Below are positions 1 to 9,359 of a stretch of DNA of 64,000 nucleotides, one piece after another. The notes under the pieces are model-generated. The model worked only from the letters and a program-made list of their open reading frames with translations. It was not told the DNA's origin and made no database searches. How positions within the stretch are numbered: position 1 is the stretch's first letter; each line of letters opens with the position of its first letter. Both the position numbers and the translations under genes were made by a program. The DNA comes from Euclidia mi (Eukaryota > Arthropoda > Insecta > Lepidoptera > Erebidae): positions 56,935,805-56,999,804 of the forward strand of contig OX123190.2 in NCBI GenBank assembly GCA_944739405.2. The letters are read 5' to 3'.

Positions 1-206
1 GAACATTTAAATTTCGGTTATTTTGATGACAAGGTGAAAAATTTCAAAACAAAGTCTTTAAAGCTTGATGTCTCAGAAAACGTTAATTTTGGACCCCTAG
101 TTGATGGGGTTCAAATTTTTGCAAATGACTTCAAATATGAATTATAAGAGTAAATACCGAAATTAAAATAGTTAAAAGTAACTTTCATGCTGCATTTTTA
201 TTTTAC

Positions 207-466
207 ACTAGCTTTTGCCCGCGGCTTCGCGCGCGTTAAATTCGGGCTAACACAAATCTACTTTCAGTCTCAAGTTGTGTGAAGACACTCCTGATTATTC
301 TAAAGTCTTCAGAAACTCCATATGTTACAAAATAGCTCGGTTAGTATTCATGACACTATATAACGACGAACAAACATCGCCTTGCATACAGTCAAATGTC
401 AAAGCCAATACATGTCCAATATATATCTATAAACACTTTCGCATTTATAATATTAGTAGAGAAAAT
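207..466 (-). repeat. Helitron-like non-autonomous dispersed repeat
   Basis: Read on the minus strand this starts with a CTACTAATATTATAAATGCG-type head (near 466) and ends with a GCGGGCAAAAGCTAGT tail (near 207). This pairing of an 'ACTAATATTATAAA' start and a 'CTAGT' end is very common in moth and butterfly genomes, and I associate it with small non-autonomous Helitron-like elements. No coding capacity is seen. The class assignment is from memory; the ends themselves are visible. A similar complete unit lies at 23033-23212. Confidence 0.55.
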
Positions 467-639
467 CGTTTCAGCCGTTTAAGTGTAGTATATAATTATT
501 AGTTTATATATGCGAACAATGTAATCACCGTGCACAATATGACATTACGCATAATGTGACAGTAGTGACAGATATACGATAGCACATGCGCACTCAATTA
601 TTACAGCGCATGCTTTTTTACTTCCAAGAGGTGAATTTG

Positions 640-850
640 TGCCAAACAAACTTCTAGCCCCCCTACAATTCCTCCCAGATTATTTTTTGCATTTTATGGT
701 AACCTATGTCCGTCTCCATGGTCCAGTATATCTCTATATCAAAATTCAACAAAATCAGCTTAGCCGTTTTAGCATGAAAACGGAACATTCATGCATACAT
801 AAATATAAATATACATACATACACACTTTCAAATTAATAATATTAGTAGG
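640..850 (-). repeat. Fragment of a Helitron-like dispersed repeat
   Basis: The minus strand again starts with a CCTACTAATATTATTAATTT-type head near 850, followed by TATG-rich sequence and a 'GCTAAAACGGCTAAGCTGAT' stretch typical of these dispersed repeats. The far end is not clear. The open frames crossing it are accidental. Confidence 0.45.
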
Positions 851-1048
851 GATTTTATTTTGCTGGAACCTATGTCGAGCTCTACACATTTATACCTTCA
901 TTTTATTTATTGTGAAGTAAAATGCAGATTTGATCAAATCAACCGGTCGTCCTTTCATGAAAAATATTGTTTCGCTGCACGTCATAAAGCCGGTACCAAT
1001 ATTTGATCTATCTATAGATTTGGTTACTAGAGATTCATTTAATACTGG

Positions 1049-1200
1049 AGGATGCCCGCAGCTACGCCCGCATACTTATTAATTTAACCGTTTCTCCCCG
1101 AACCCGTTGGAATCTCGGGCACCTCTACGATTCCCAAGGAACAAAATAGTTTTGGCTGCAGCTAATAGTTGTGGCTGTAGCTTTTTTGTCAGTCAGTCAA
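1049..1200 (-). repeat. Dispersed repeat with GCGTAGCTGCGGGC end
   Basis: On the minus strand it runs from a TGACTGACTGACAAAA-type start to a GCGGGCGTAGCTGCGGGCAT end. Related plus-strand copies are at 16560-16686 and 41022-41213. It is non-coding and diverged from the other copies. Confidence 0.5.
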
Positions 1201-1261
1201 GAATTTTATATATACAGATGACATATTAAGATCAATTCAAAAATATGTTTAATATATAGTA

Positions 1262-1433
1262 GATATATCTAGTTAGCGATAGCCTAGTGGAGATACCAAC
1301 AGATGCAGAAGGTATCAGGTTCGAATCCACGGCGCGCACCAGTGACTTTTCGGAGTTATGTGCGTATGGAATTGTTAATTATCGCTTGTCCCGTGCCTCG
1401 GAGAGTACGTTAACCCGTCGGTCCCGGTTGTCA
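1262..1433 (+). repeat. tRNA-derived SINE
   Basis: The head carries a tRNA-like A-box region (GCGATAGCCTAGTGGAG) and, about 45 nt on, a B box in the context CAGGTTCGAATCCACGG. The body ends GTCGGTCCCGGTTGTC, a SINE 3' segment familiar from Lepidoptera. It runs directly into the pentanucleotide repeat at 1434, which also serves as the 3' tail of the minus-strand LINE beyond, so two retroelements meet tail to tail. Confidence 0.65.
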
Positions 1434-1484
1434 TGAAATGAAATGAAATGAAATGAAATGAAATGAAATGAAATGAAATGAAAT
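1434..1484. repeat. (ATGAA)n microsatellite, about 10 units
   Basis: About ten nearly perfect five-base units. On the minus strand it reads (TTTCA)n straight after an AATAAAG-type polyadenylation signal, so it is best read as the 3' tail of the minus-strand LINE at 1485-5985. A shorter version of the same tail ends the LINE at 59443. Confidence 0.85.
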
Positions 1485-1580
1485 ACTTCTTTATTTCGTG
1501 TAAACTTTGAAAGTACTTACGAAACGTCATTAAAAAGAAATATTTAATACAATTATTTTTGTGTGTCGAATTAGAACAGC

Positions 1581-2492
1581 TCAGTCCCAAGCGTTTTGGT
1601 CGTCTTTATAGTCAGATATTTTATAATAGGCTTTTGAACATAATTTCGCTTTTACAATAATTTTGAACTTATTTATAGATAGGTCTCTTATATTATAAGG
1701 GAGCTTATTATAAAAGCGTATACATTGCCCCATAAAACAGCTACTTATTTTGTGGAGACGAGTGCTATGAACTACGAGATTATTTCTGTGTCTTGTATTT
1801 ACAGAATGTATATCACATTTTTTACAAAATTTGTCAATATTTTTATGTACATATAGCAGATTTTCATAAATATATTGTGATACAACAGTTAGAATGTTTA
1901 TTTCTTTGAACTTTTCTCTTAGAGAAACTCTTGGACTGAGGTTATAAATTCCCCTTACAGCTCTTTTCTGCAAAACAAATATTGTATTTAGGTCTGCAGC
2001 ATTCCCCCAGAGAAGAATCCCATACGACATTAAGCTATGAAAGTAACTGAAATAAACCATTCTAGCTGTTTCTAAATCTGTGAGGCGTCTAATTGTCTTA
2101 ACTGCATAAGCTGCAGAACTGAGTTTGCCCGAAAGCCTTTCTATATGTGGACCCCATTGTAGTTTGGTGTCCAGCATAATACCTAAAAACATGGTTGTCT
2201 CGACGGGCTCAATCCTAGATTCATTAAGTTGTACATTGGTTGGCATATGTTTAACATTGGGCATTGAAAATTTTAAAAGTTTAGTTTTCTTATTATTAAG
2301 TAATAGATTATTAACATTAAACCAATTGACAACTTTAGAGAGTGCATTGTTTACTTCGTCAAAGTTACTCTGTCGTCGTTTAATATTAAAAATCAAAGAG
2401 GTATCATCAGCGAACAATACAATCTCATGATTATTCTTAACGTAATAAGGTAAATCGTTAATATATATCAAGAATAGAAATGGTCCATTTGA
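1581..2492 (-). pseudogene. LINE ORF2, C-terminal RT part
   Basis: This is the second half of a non-LTR retrotransposon ORF2 on the minus strand. It begins at a GPFLFLIYINDLPY segment (RT just after motif 4), then has the catalytic FADDT box and a long LINE-type thumb and C-terminal region with LRRLTDLETARMV-like and YGILLWGN segments, ending at 1581. About 300 residues are open without a stop. The fingers and the first palm motifs are missing, and the frame differs from that of the endonuclease half upstream. The junction near 2487-2497 is therefore an internal deletion. The closest groups I recognise are the insect CR1/Jockey-related clades (Daphne/Kiri type); the exact clade is uncertain. 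Confidence 0.85.
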
Positions 2493-3906
2493 TTATCATC
2501 TGAAAATTTTTAAATTGTTTAAGAACATCATCTGTAGTAACAGCAACAAATTCAAAGGCCGTAACACATTCCGGCACGCAGTCTTTAAGCAGCATTTCAG
2601 CAGACATGGAAGACGATTTGAGTGACGCTGTAGTTACAATGGGTATATTAGCAAAAAACTTTTCAAATTCCGTCGCTACTTCCAAGTCCTCTGCAATACT
2701 CACATTATTGATATTTAGTAGGTAGTCGCAACTGCGTGTTTTGGCTCTACCAGTTTCGCTATTGATCACATTCCAAGTTGCTTTTATGGTATTTTCAGCG
2801 CTTTTTATTTTATTTTTCAAATAAATTGATTTTGCAGCATAACAAGCTTGTCTAAATGTTTTTGAGTATTTTTTTACATAATTAATAAAGGCTGGACTAT
2901 TATTAAAAGTTTTTTCATTATAAAGTTCATATAACCTAATCCGACTTTTATGAATGCCTTCAGTTGCCCAATCACTAAACATCAGACGGTCAGTTACATT
3001 TAATTTTTTAGGTTTAAATACAGTAGAAAATTCATCACTAATCAATTTAAATAATGAATTATATAACTGATCCGGATGGTCATGAATAGGCAACCTACGC
3101 ATTTTATTTGATAGATTATTTTTAAAAAGTTCTAATCGGTTTTCATTTATAGGTATAAAATTAATGATTTTACTCTGAATCTTAGGGCTTTTTCTTGGAC
3201 AACAGACTAACTGCCCACAGTGATCAGACTGTAACATATTAATTAAGGATTTTTGTAAAGGCTTAGTGTTAATAAATATATTATCAATACAGGTAGCACT
3301 TGTGGCAGTCACTCTAGTTGGTTCTAAAAAAGTATGACTTAAATTATAAGATTTAAATAGATTTAAGAAATCAATTGATAAAGAACATTTCTCTAAAATG
3401 TTAATGTTGAAGTCACCACAAATAGCAACCGTTTTATGGCAATTATTAACTTTGCTTAGGGCATCCTCCATAATTACTAGAAAACTTTCAAAATGTGCAC
3501 ATGGAGGCTTGTATACACTCATAACAATGAACTGATCAAATTCGACACAAGATATCTCTATAACTCGCTCAACAGAGAGGCTCACAATATCAGACCTTTC
3601 TTTAAATTTTAAAAGTTTATTTATTATAATTAACGAGCCTCCTCGAATAAATTTTTCTCTGCTGAATGAGCTTGCAACCTGGTGGTTGTTGAAATTGAAA
3701 ATGAACTGGTGGCTTTTTAGCCAATGTTCTGTAATACATAAAATATCAATATTGTTACAGTTCATGAACAATTCCAACTCTAACTCCTTACCCATCAACC
3801 CTTGTATATTTTGATGCACCAGGTTAATACAATTTTTTAAATTATTTTTTGTACAATGTGTGGTTGATGAAAGTGTGTTTTTATTACTTATATTTAAATT
3901 TATCAA
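2458..3906 (-). pseudogene. LINE ORF2, APE-type endonuclease part
   Basis: The open frame of 482 codons covers the apurinic/apyrimidinic-type endonuclease of a LINE, which nicks the target for target-primed reverse transcription. Visible blocks are HQNIQG, ITEHWL (catalytic Glu), SVYKPP, GDFNIN (Asp/Asn) and SDH near the domain end, so the known active-site positions look intact. The linker that normally leads into RT follows, but after a DVLKQFKNFQ segment the frame passes into 13 unrelated residues and a stop. The RT fingers are absent. ORF1 ends 47 nt upstream. This protein might still cut DNA, but it cannot reverse transcribe. Confidence 0.85.
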
Positions 3907-3953
3907 TGTCTTGTCTATGTTATTGCCAGAGATTGACTCTATTGTCTCATAAC

Positions 3954-5537
3954 TTAATTTAAAGGATTTGGAACAGATTCCAAGCTTATATTCAATGTCA
4001 AGTTAGACTGCTCAATAAAAGCAGTGTTATTAGCCAAATTTTTGGCTGTGTTATTAATATAATATGCTAGCGATGATGCTATTTGTCTTTGAATATATTG
4101 AGATAGATAGCAACTATCACATGTCAAATAAAAACTTCTAATGAAAGCATTAGAGTCAATAAAGTCAATAAAATCATTGTATAATGTCAATGTATGTAAT
4201 TTACAATTTAATTTATATCTATAGTCATTTTCGGCCTGTGGCAACAACTTACTGTAGGGAAATGCAAGTAAAATAATTTTTCTAACTTTTAGGTGTAATA
4301 ATTGGTCAAAATACCTTTTAATAGTATTAAGATTTGTATTACCCCTTCTCCCAATAAATATGATTATTGTTGAATGAGGACAGTATGTTCTACTCAAGAT
4401 GTTTTGTAAAATATGTGAAAAACTTGCTCCAGGCATACAAAAGTTGGTAACGGTTTGACCTGTCCTTTGTCTCAACAATTGGCTCATGTTCCTACCTATC
4501 TCATCACTAAACATTACTAAATTGTTGGTGTTTGTCTTTGTATTGTGATGTGAGAAGGAGGTGCTATCATTAATGAAGCTGTTACTCATCACCGCTGACT
4601 GAGATAACATTGCAGAACTATCATTCAAAATGGTAGGCTGAGAACAACTTTGTGGTTTCAAGCTAGGTTCACTGATCTGATTATTAGTAGTAAGCGATAA
4701 GAGTCTTAGCTCATTGTATTTACACAAATCCACTAAGTCATCCATCGCCAAGATATGTTCATTAATTTGACTTTGTGATAATTGATATTTCTTTGTCATA
4801 TTAAGTAAAGAATCCTGTAAGCGATCAATCTCTGTCTGCAGGCAATGAATATCAGCATCATATTTTAAAAGATTATTATCTAGTTGAGTAATACAAATAG
4901 ACATATCTTCCTTTAGAGCTATATACTTGCGGCAATAATTGACATTTGATTTTGAATTTTTATATTTTCTTAATAATTTTTCCTTTTTCTTAATTTGTTT
5001 ATTCAACTTTACATACTTTTTCAGTTTATTGGATGAGTTTATGGTTTTACTTGATTGAATAATTGAATTGTCATTAGTTAAGTCAATTGTAATAACTTTG
5101 TTACCTTCATTGTTTGAGTTGGCAGAAACCATAGATGGAGCGCTACCAACCAGCTCATCAAACAGTGATTGTGAAGTGGCTGCTTTGATGGACCGGTCTG
5201 CACACTCCAATCTATTAATATGATTATTAGCCTCACTTAGGAGGCCCTCTAACTGGGTGATGCGCTTGAGAGCGGTCTCAAACTCATTACTACAACTGTC
5301 AAAATTGTTTACTATTGATTGTAACCTATCGCATTCATCTAAAGATGTAATCAAATGAGAATGAATTTCTGCCATCTCAGTTCTTAGTTGAGAATTTTTC
5401 TCTAAAACCTGTAACATCTCCCTCTCATTATCATCATGCTCCCTTTGTAGTGTCTCACACAAAGCCTTGTATTTCTTAAGTTCTATAAGCGTTAATTGAA
5501 ATTTTTCCTCCTCTTGACGCGCCCTCCTGGTCATCAT
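3954..5537 (-). CDS. LINE ORF1 (coiled coil plus SGNH-like domain)
   Basis: A 527-codon open frame with no internal stop, just upstream of the endonuclease ORF. The N-terminal ~120 residues are rich in Glu, Leu and Lys in coiled-coil style, followed by a Ser/Asn-rich linker, a basic stretch (KKKEKLLRKYKN) and a second helical stretch. From about residue 340 a fold resembling an SGNH/esterase-type ORF1 domain is suggested by FSDEIGRNM, FCMPGASF and IILLAFPY blocks. ORF1 proteins of this type package the LINE RNA, and esterase-like domains occur in CR1-group elements. The catalytic Ser/His set is not clearly conserved. Start chosen at the first Met, preceded by two basic-rich codons. It is the best preserved coding frame in the first 40 kb. 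Confidence 0.75.
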   Translation of the reverse strand: MMTRRARQEEEKFQLTLIELKKYKALCETLQREHDDNEREMLQVLEKNSQLRTEMAEIHSHLITSLDECDRLQSIVNNFDSCSNEFETALKRITQLEGLLSEANNHINRLECADRSIKAATSQSLFDELVGSAPSMVSANSNNEGNKVITIDLTNDNSIIQSSKTINSSNKLKKYVKLNKQIKKKEKLLRKYKNSKSNVNYCRKYIALKEDMSICITQLDNNLLKYDADIHCLQTEIDRLQDSLLNMTKKYQLSQSQINEHILAMDDLVDLCKYNELRLLSLTTNNQISEPSLKPQSCSQPTILNDSSAMLSQSAVMSNSFINDSTSFSHHNTKTNTNNLVMFSDEIGRNMSQLLRQRTGQTVTNFCMPGASFSHILQNILSRTYCPHSTIIIFIGRRGNTNLNTIKRYFDQLLHLKVRKIILLAFPYSKLLPQAENDYRYKLNCKLHTLTLYNDFIDFIDSNAFIRSFYLTCDSCYLSQYIQRQIASSLAYYINNTAKNLANNTAFIEQSNLTLNISLESVPNPLN

Positions 5538-5985
5538 CTTGTTAATAGATTAAAAAGATCGCAAGAAACTTATTAACAAAAGACAGAAATAATAATTACT
5601 TGTTACTATTGTAAGTATGACACTTAGGTTTGTGTAAGGCACCAACCAAGATGAGCCGGCTAATCAAGATATGTTCACTAGGTGTTTACTACTTATGTAA
5701 ATAGTTTAAATGTTCGATATTACGTAAACTTACCTCAACTGCTCGAATATTAGAAAAGTAATGCAAAGTATTTTAAATTATCTAGTTCGTTTGTTTGACA
5801 GATGACTTTGCAAAACTTTTACTTTATGTTATTCACCAACATTCACTTCTAATTATGAAATTATAAAGTTAATTATTAATATCACACACTAATAAGAGCT
5901 TAAAACACAAATAATACCTAATAAAGTTAATTAAATCAAATAAAATTAAATAAATATTGGGAGAAGCAACAGTTTTACGTCTTAA
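5538..5985 (-). other. Probable 5' UTR of the minus-strand LINE
   Basis: Non-coding, AT-rich sequence directly upstream of ORF1. Its outer limit is placed where the unrelated LINE 3'-end repeat starts at about 5986. No duplicated target site could be matched by eye. Confidence 0.35.
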
Positions 5986-6225
5986 TACCAGTGTTGCCAG
6001 AGACCAAAAATGGAATGAAGATCTTTGACAGTCGTTACAGGGCGTCAGTACCTTCTAAATAAACGGACACTAGTCTAAACCACGGAATATCGCTATCCCT
6101 TCGGGTTGCAGAGGTCAGACAGGCAGTCGCTCTGTGGAAAAGCTCATATTCAGCCAAATCCGGTTAGACTAGTTAGCGGACCCCAGATTGAAAACTGGGA
6201 TAACGCTAAGAGGATGATGATATAG
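5986..6225 (+). repeat. LINE 3'-end fragment with GATGAT tail
   Basis: Contains CAGTCGTTACAGGGCGTCAG, AAACCACGGAATATCGCTAT and CAGACAGGCAGTCGCTCTG, then GCTAAGAGGATGATGATA. This is a very common lepidopteran LINE 3' UTR, seen at the end of RTE-type elements with a GAT-repeat tail. No coding part remains. Family recall is from memory. Confidence 0.7.
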
Positions 6226-7190
6226 TAGGTATATCTAGTTGCCAAAACATGGATAGGTCAAATATTGACACTAGCCTACAGCAAAAGTAGACGGATAAAA
6301 ATAGAACTGGCTATACTTACTATTTTCTGAAGAACAATCTCTAAGCTTTACATCACGTCGCCTCTTTTCGCTCACTCTGAGGAGACAAAACTGAAACTAA
6401 AATGAAACTCACATCGTAGGACATTTGACAAAAGACAATTTGTTTCAATATGTTCACAGATAGAGAAAATAAGGCTTTTGTAAGTATTCAATCAGCATCC
6501 AACATCTGATATCTAATTTAATATAATCAAATAAAAAATAAAATAATTATCTCCACCTAAGAGAAACAAAAAGATAAGATTGAGGAAGATATCCCCAGGG
6601 ATGCTTAAAGCCTGACATTAAATTAATTCTGTTTATCCTTGACATAATAAATAAAAAAGGCTGCAAAGGTTAAGCAGGTGGGACCAATTTAAATGGTTGC
6701 TGTTTTTGTGATACTTAATTAATAATGTACTGACTGTGACTGTACAGAAATGTAATTACTTGTCAACTATCTAGAACATGTACCGAAGTTTAATAAAAGA
6801 TAAAGTTAAAGGATACTAGAAGAACAAGCGTATTCATTATGGAAGCGCCCTAAGGAAAAATCGTAGAATATAATCATCCTTTGGCATTTTACTTTATACT
6901 ATTTAAACAAGGTAGTAAAAAGACCGCATTAAACCTTATTATTATTGTTGTTAAATTTGTAGCCAACACCATCAGCAGAGATGATATTTGGGAGTCACTC
7001 ATCAGTCATTATCATCAGTTTGCACCGGAGACACCAATATGCCAGAAAGAAATAAAAAGCTATACGCGCAGTAGTAGTAGTATATTAAACCGTGGTGGTA
7101 GTAAGTCCAGGCCAACCGTGACCATGAACGATGTAAAGTGTTCGAAAATGGGTAAAACTGAGATATTCCAATTAATATTTATTTTTATTT
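6226..7190. other. No gene seen; unassigned AT-rich sequence
   Basis: Nothing coding is supported. A short piece at 7110-7150 (CCAACCGTGACCATGAACGA and following) resembles a dispersed repeat 3' UTR I have seen in arthropods. A truncated scrap of the SINE/LINE tail (CACGCCTGTATCCCCGAA) sits at 7199-7216. Confidence 0.4.
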
Positions 7191-7215
7191 ATAGTTTCAC
7201 GCCTGTATCCCCGAA

Positions 7216-7288
7216 ATACCAAATATTAACATAACATTTGTTGCTGTGCTTACGCATAGCCACACAGCAGTTGAACCCAGGGTCTGAT
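7216..7288 (-). repeat. Inverted repeat arm, left (pairs with 8326-8398)
   Basis: About 70 nt reads as the reverse complement of 8326-8398 with only one or two differences visible (TACGCATAG here against CTCATAG in the mate). It starts right after a truncated scrap of SINE tail. Together the arms bracket about 1.04 kb that includes a SINE. Confidence 0.85.
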
Positions 7289-7847
7289 ATGTGTGTCTGA
7301 ATATGATAATTACCGAATGCAAAACGATGAAGGAAAAAATCGTAAGGATACCTGCATCTCTGAGAGGTCTCCAGAATATTGCCGAACGACTTGTGAAGGC
7401 TAGCAATCTGCACTACACAGCGGATTAGCACTGCACTGGACAGCGTGGTTGGCTTTACTCTTCTCACAGTCAGAAGAGATCCGTTCCTATTTTAGTATAA
7501 ATATTCATATTCATTCTTATATTCATATTTTAAATAGTTATAAATTGTATTTTCAAAATAACTTATGTCAAACCACAACGTTTACATAAAACTACAAAAT
7601 TTGATATTCAATTGCGACTTCCCACTTGAAAAGACTCTAGATGCTTCAGAATCTGGATAGATAATCCGTCCCAGTTACTGTCAAATATTGTAGAGAGACG
7701 TTAGACCGCTTCGTTAACTTGAGCACTGCTGGGGAAGTACCTGCATTCCGATACGTAGGAGGCACCTAAATGTTGAACGATGAAAATATGCTCTAGTAAT
7801 ATCACCTTATTAGTGAATCATTTTCATCATGTAATATGTTTTTATCC

Positions 7848-7885
7848 AGTGGTCCAGTGGATAGCACTGGATCACGGAGGCGAGT
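7848..7885 (+). repeat. SINE head-like scrap
   Basis: The segment GTGGTCCAGTGGATAGC matches the A-box region of the SINE head seen in correct orientation at 32983 (minus). It has no body or tail and lies about 190 nt upstream of the inverted head of the next SINE. Confidence 0.45.
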
Positions 7886-8029
7886 AGTATTTGAATTAAA
7901 TAGTTCTTAAATGCGATTTTCGTGCATATATGGTGTAACTGACAGCAAGTTCTCAGTAAATAATTTTAGCTCACTGACCCGACGCAGGATTATAAAACCA
8001 ATTTAATTTAGTACTATCTCTGTAGCTAG

Positions 8030-8285
8030 CTATAGTATATGCGTCGCTATCCACTGGACCACGGAGGCAGTGCTGATCGGAGGTCCCGGGTTCGATTCCC
8101 GGGTCGGGCAAAAGTGTTACTGGGTTTTTCCGAAAGCTCAGTAGCAGCCCGGAGTCTGGTGATGTGCCCGGTAACGGCATCAGGCTTGCCCCCTATTACG
8201 TGGGACCTAAAAATTCATGGCGAAATATGGGTGTTATATTTACACCTCTGCCTACCCCTTCGAGGATACAGACGTGAGACCCTTA
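8030..8285 (+). repeat. tRNA-derived SINE with inverted 5' head
   Basis: A B box (GGTTCGATTCC) at about 8090-8100 is followed by a body with TGTTACTGGGTTTTTCCGAA, a GTGCCCGGTAACGGCAT segment and a 3' end CTCTGCCTACCCCTTCGAGG. The family is the same as at 32735-32983. In that copy the head reads ACTGCCTCCGTGGTCCAGTG toward the B box; here the head (8042-8068) is in the opposite direction, so the A box lies on the wrong strand. Body and tail are in normal order. The open frames across it are accidental. Confidence 0.8.
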
Positions 8286-8325
8286 ATAAAAAAATTAAAA
8301 AAAATAGTCAAATCAGTTTAGATGG

Positions 8326-8398
8326 ACCCTGGGTTCAACTGCTGTGTGGCTATGAGTAAGCACAGCAACAAATGTTATGTTAATATTTGGTATTTATG
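8326..8398 (+). repeat. Inverted repeat arm, right (pairs with 7216-7288)
   Basis: Contains CCCTGGGTTCAACTGCTGTG and continues into AGCACAGCAACAAATGTTAT and AATATTTGGTATT, matching the left arm in reverse complement. It could be two copies of one unnamed dispersed repeat rather than the ends of one element. Confidence 0.85.
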
Positions 8399-8399
8399 T

Positions 8400-9287
8400 T
8401 ACTACCACTACTAACATACACATGTGTATATTTGTCCTCACTAGAATATCAGGTATGATACGGTGGGTCTGTAATCATTGGTTGGCTAATCCTTCATACT
8501 ATATAACTAATACGAACTATTAGAATTGAATTACATTACAGGTCATTGAAATCTGACGACAGTAAGCTTATTGTCTAACAATCTAATCTATTTGCTATGT
8601 TGTACAGTCGATTGACGATACATCATTAATATTGGATGTACGAGAATATAGAAGTAAAGAAAATTTTAGTAGGATGTAAATGGTGATGAATATACGCAGC
8701 TTTACTATTTTTCACAATTCCCTGCTGGACTTTTAAGCCTTGCTTCAGAGTATCACTGTGAGCCAATAAAAGGGTTAGGTTTGTTATGCCACGCTGGTCA
8801 GACGGTTTGCTATAAGTTTTGATATCGACTCCGTCTCTCCACAAGCATATTATTTGTTTGTTTCATCTAATTTCCTTAGTCTTCGTCTTACGACACCCAA
8901 AGTATTAAATGGGTTAGTGAGTGTCTAGAGTTTAGCTAGAAAGGACTGGGATTATTCGCAGCAGATTGGTGGAAGCGTGATTATATTCATCAGTCCTTGT
9001 CAGCCACAACAAATCTCAGACATAACTGTACTGTGTTGCACAGTGATGAATAGAAATCCAAATTACAACTAATCAATATTATATTTCAACTTACCTGATA
9101 TCTTCACTGATGTCAGGCTTGAGCTAAATTAGACACATTCATACAAGTATATTGGCCAAAATAAATGAATGAAGTATCTTACACTTAGCTATTAGGCTGC
9201 AAACGCGACGTTTTCAAGACACGTTGGCACGTGGACGTCGATACCGGATTCACAATTTTCGCAAATGTCAATCAATAGTTCACAATG
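8400..9287. other. No gene seen
   Basis: AT-rich. The minus strand at 8770-8800 has GACCAGCGTGGCATAACAAA, close to a familiar lepidopteran SINE/LINE tail ('gaccagcgtggtggac'), so a heavily decayed repeat is likely. Nothing else can be assigned. Confidence 0.4.
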
Positions 9288-9359
9288 TCTTTTATCACGA
9301 ATGAACCGATGCCGGCTGATCCTTTGATCAGCCGGCATCGGTTCATTCGTGATAAAAGA
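9288..9359. repeat. Perfect 34-bp inverted repeat with 4-nt loop
   Basis: Arms 9288-9321 and 9326-9359 are perfect reverse complements around a CTTT loop. The central part reads GCCGGCTGATC CTTT GATCAGCCGGC. It is an uninterrupted hairpin in otherwise unassigned sequence. Confidence 0.97.

Noticed and set aside
5538..5985. Host promoter upstream of the minus-strand ORF1
   Set aside because: More simply the LINE's own 5' UTR; no independent evidence of host function.
7081..7110. TAG microsatellite as a regulatory site
   Set aside because: Just a short AGTAGTAGTAG run.
8085..8105. Genuine tRNA gene from the GGTTCGATTCC box
   Set aside because: The B box belongs to a SINE; the head is inverted, no cloverleaf can be formed and the SINE body follows. 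The same holds for 1310, 27634, 32926, 48045 and 55044.
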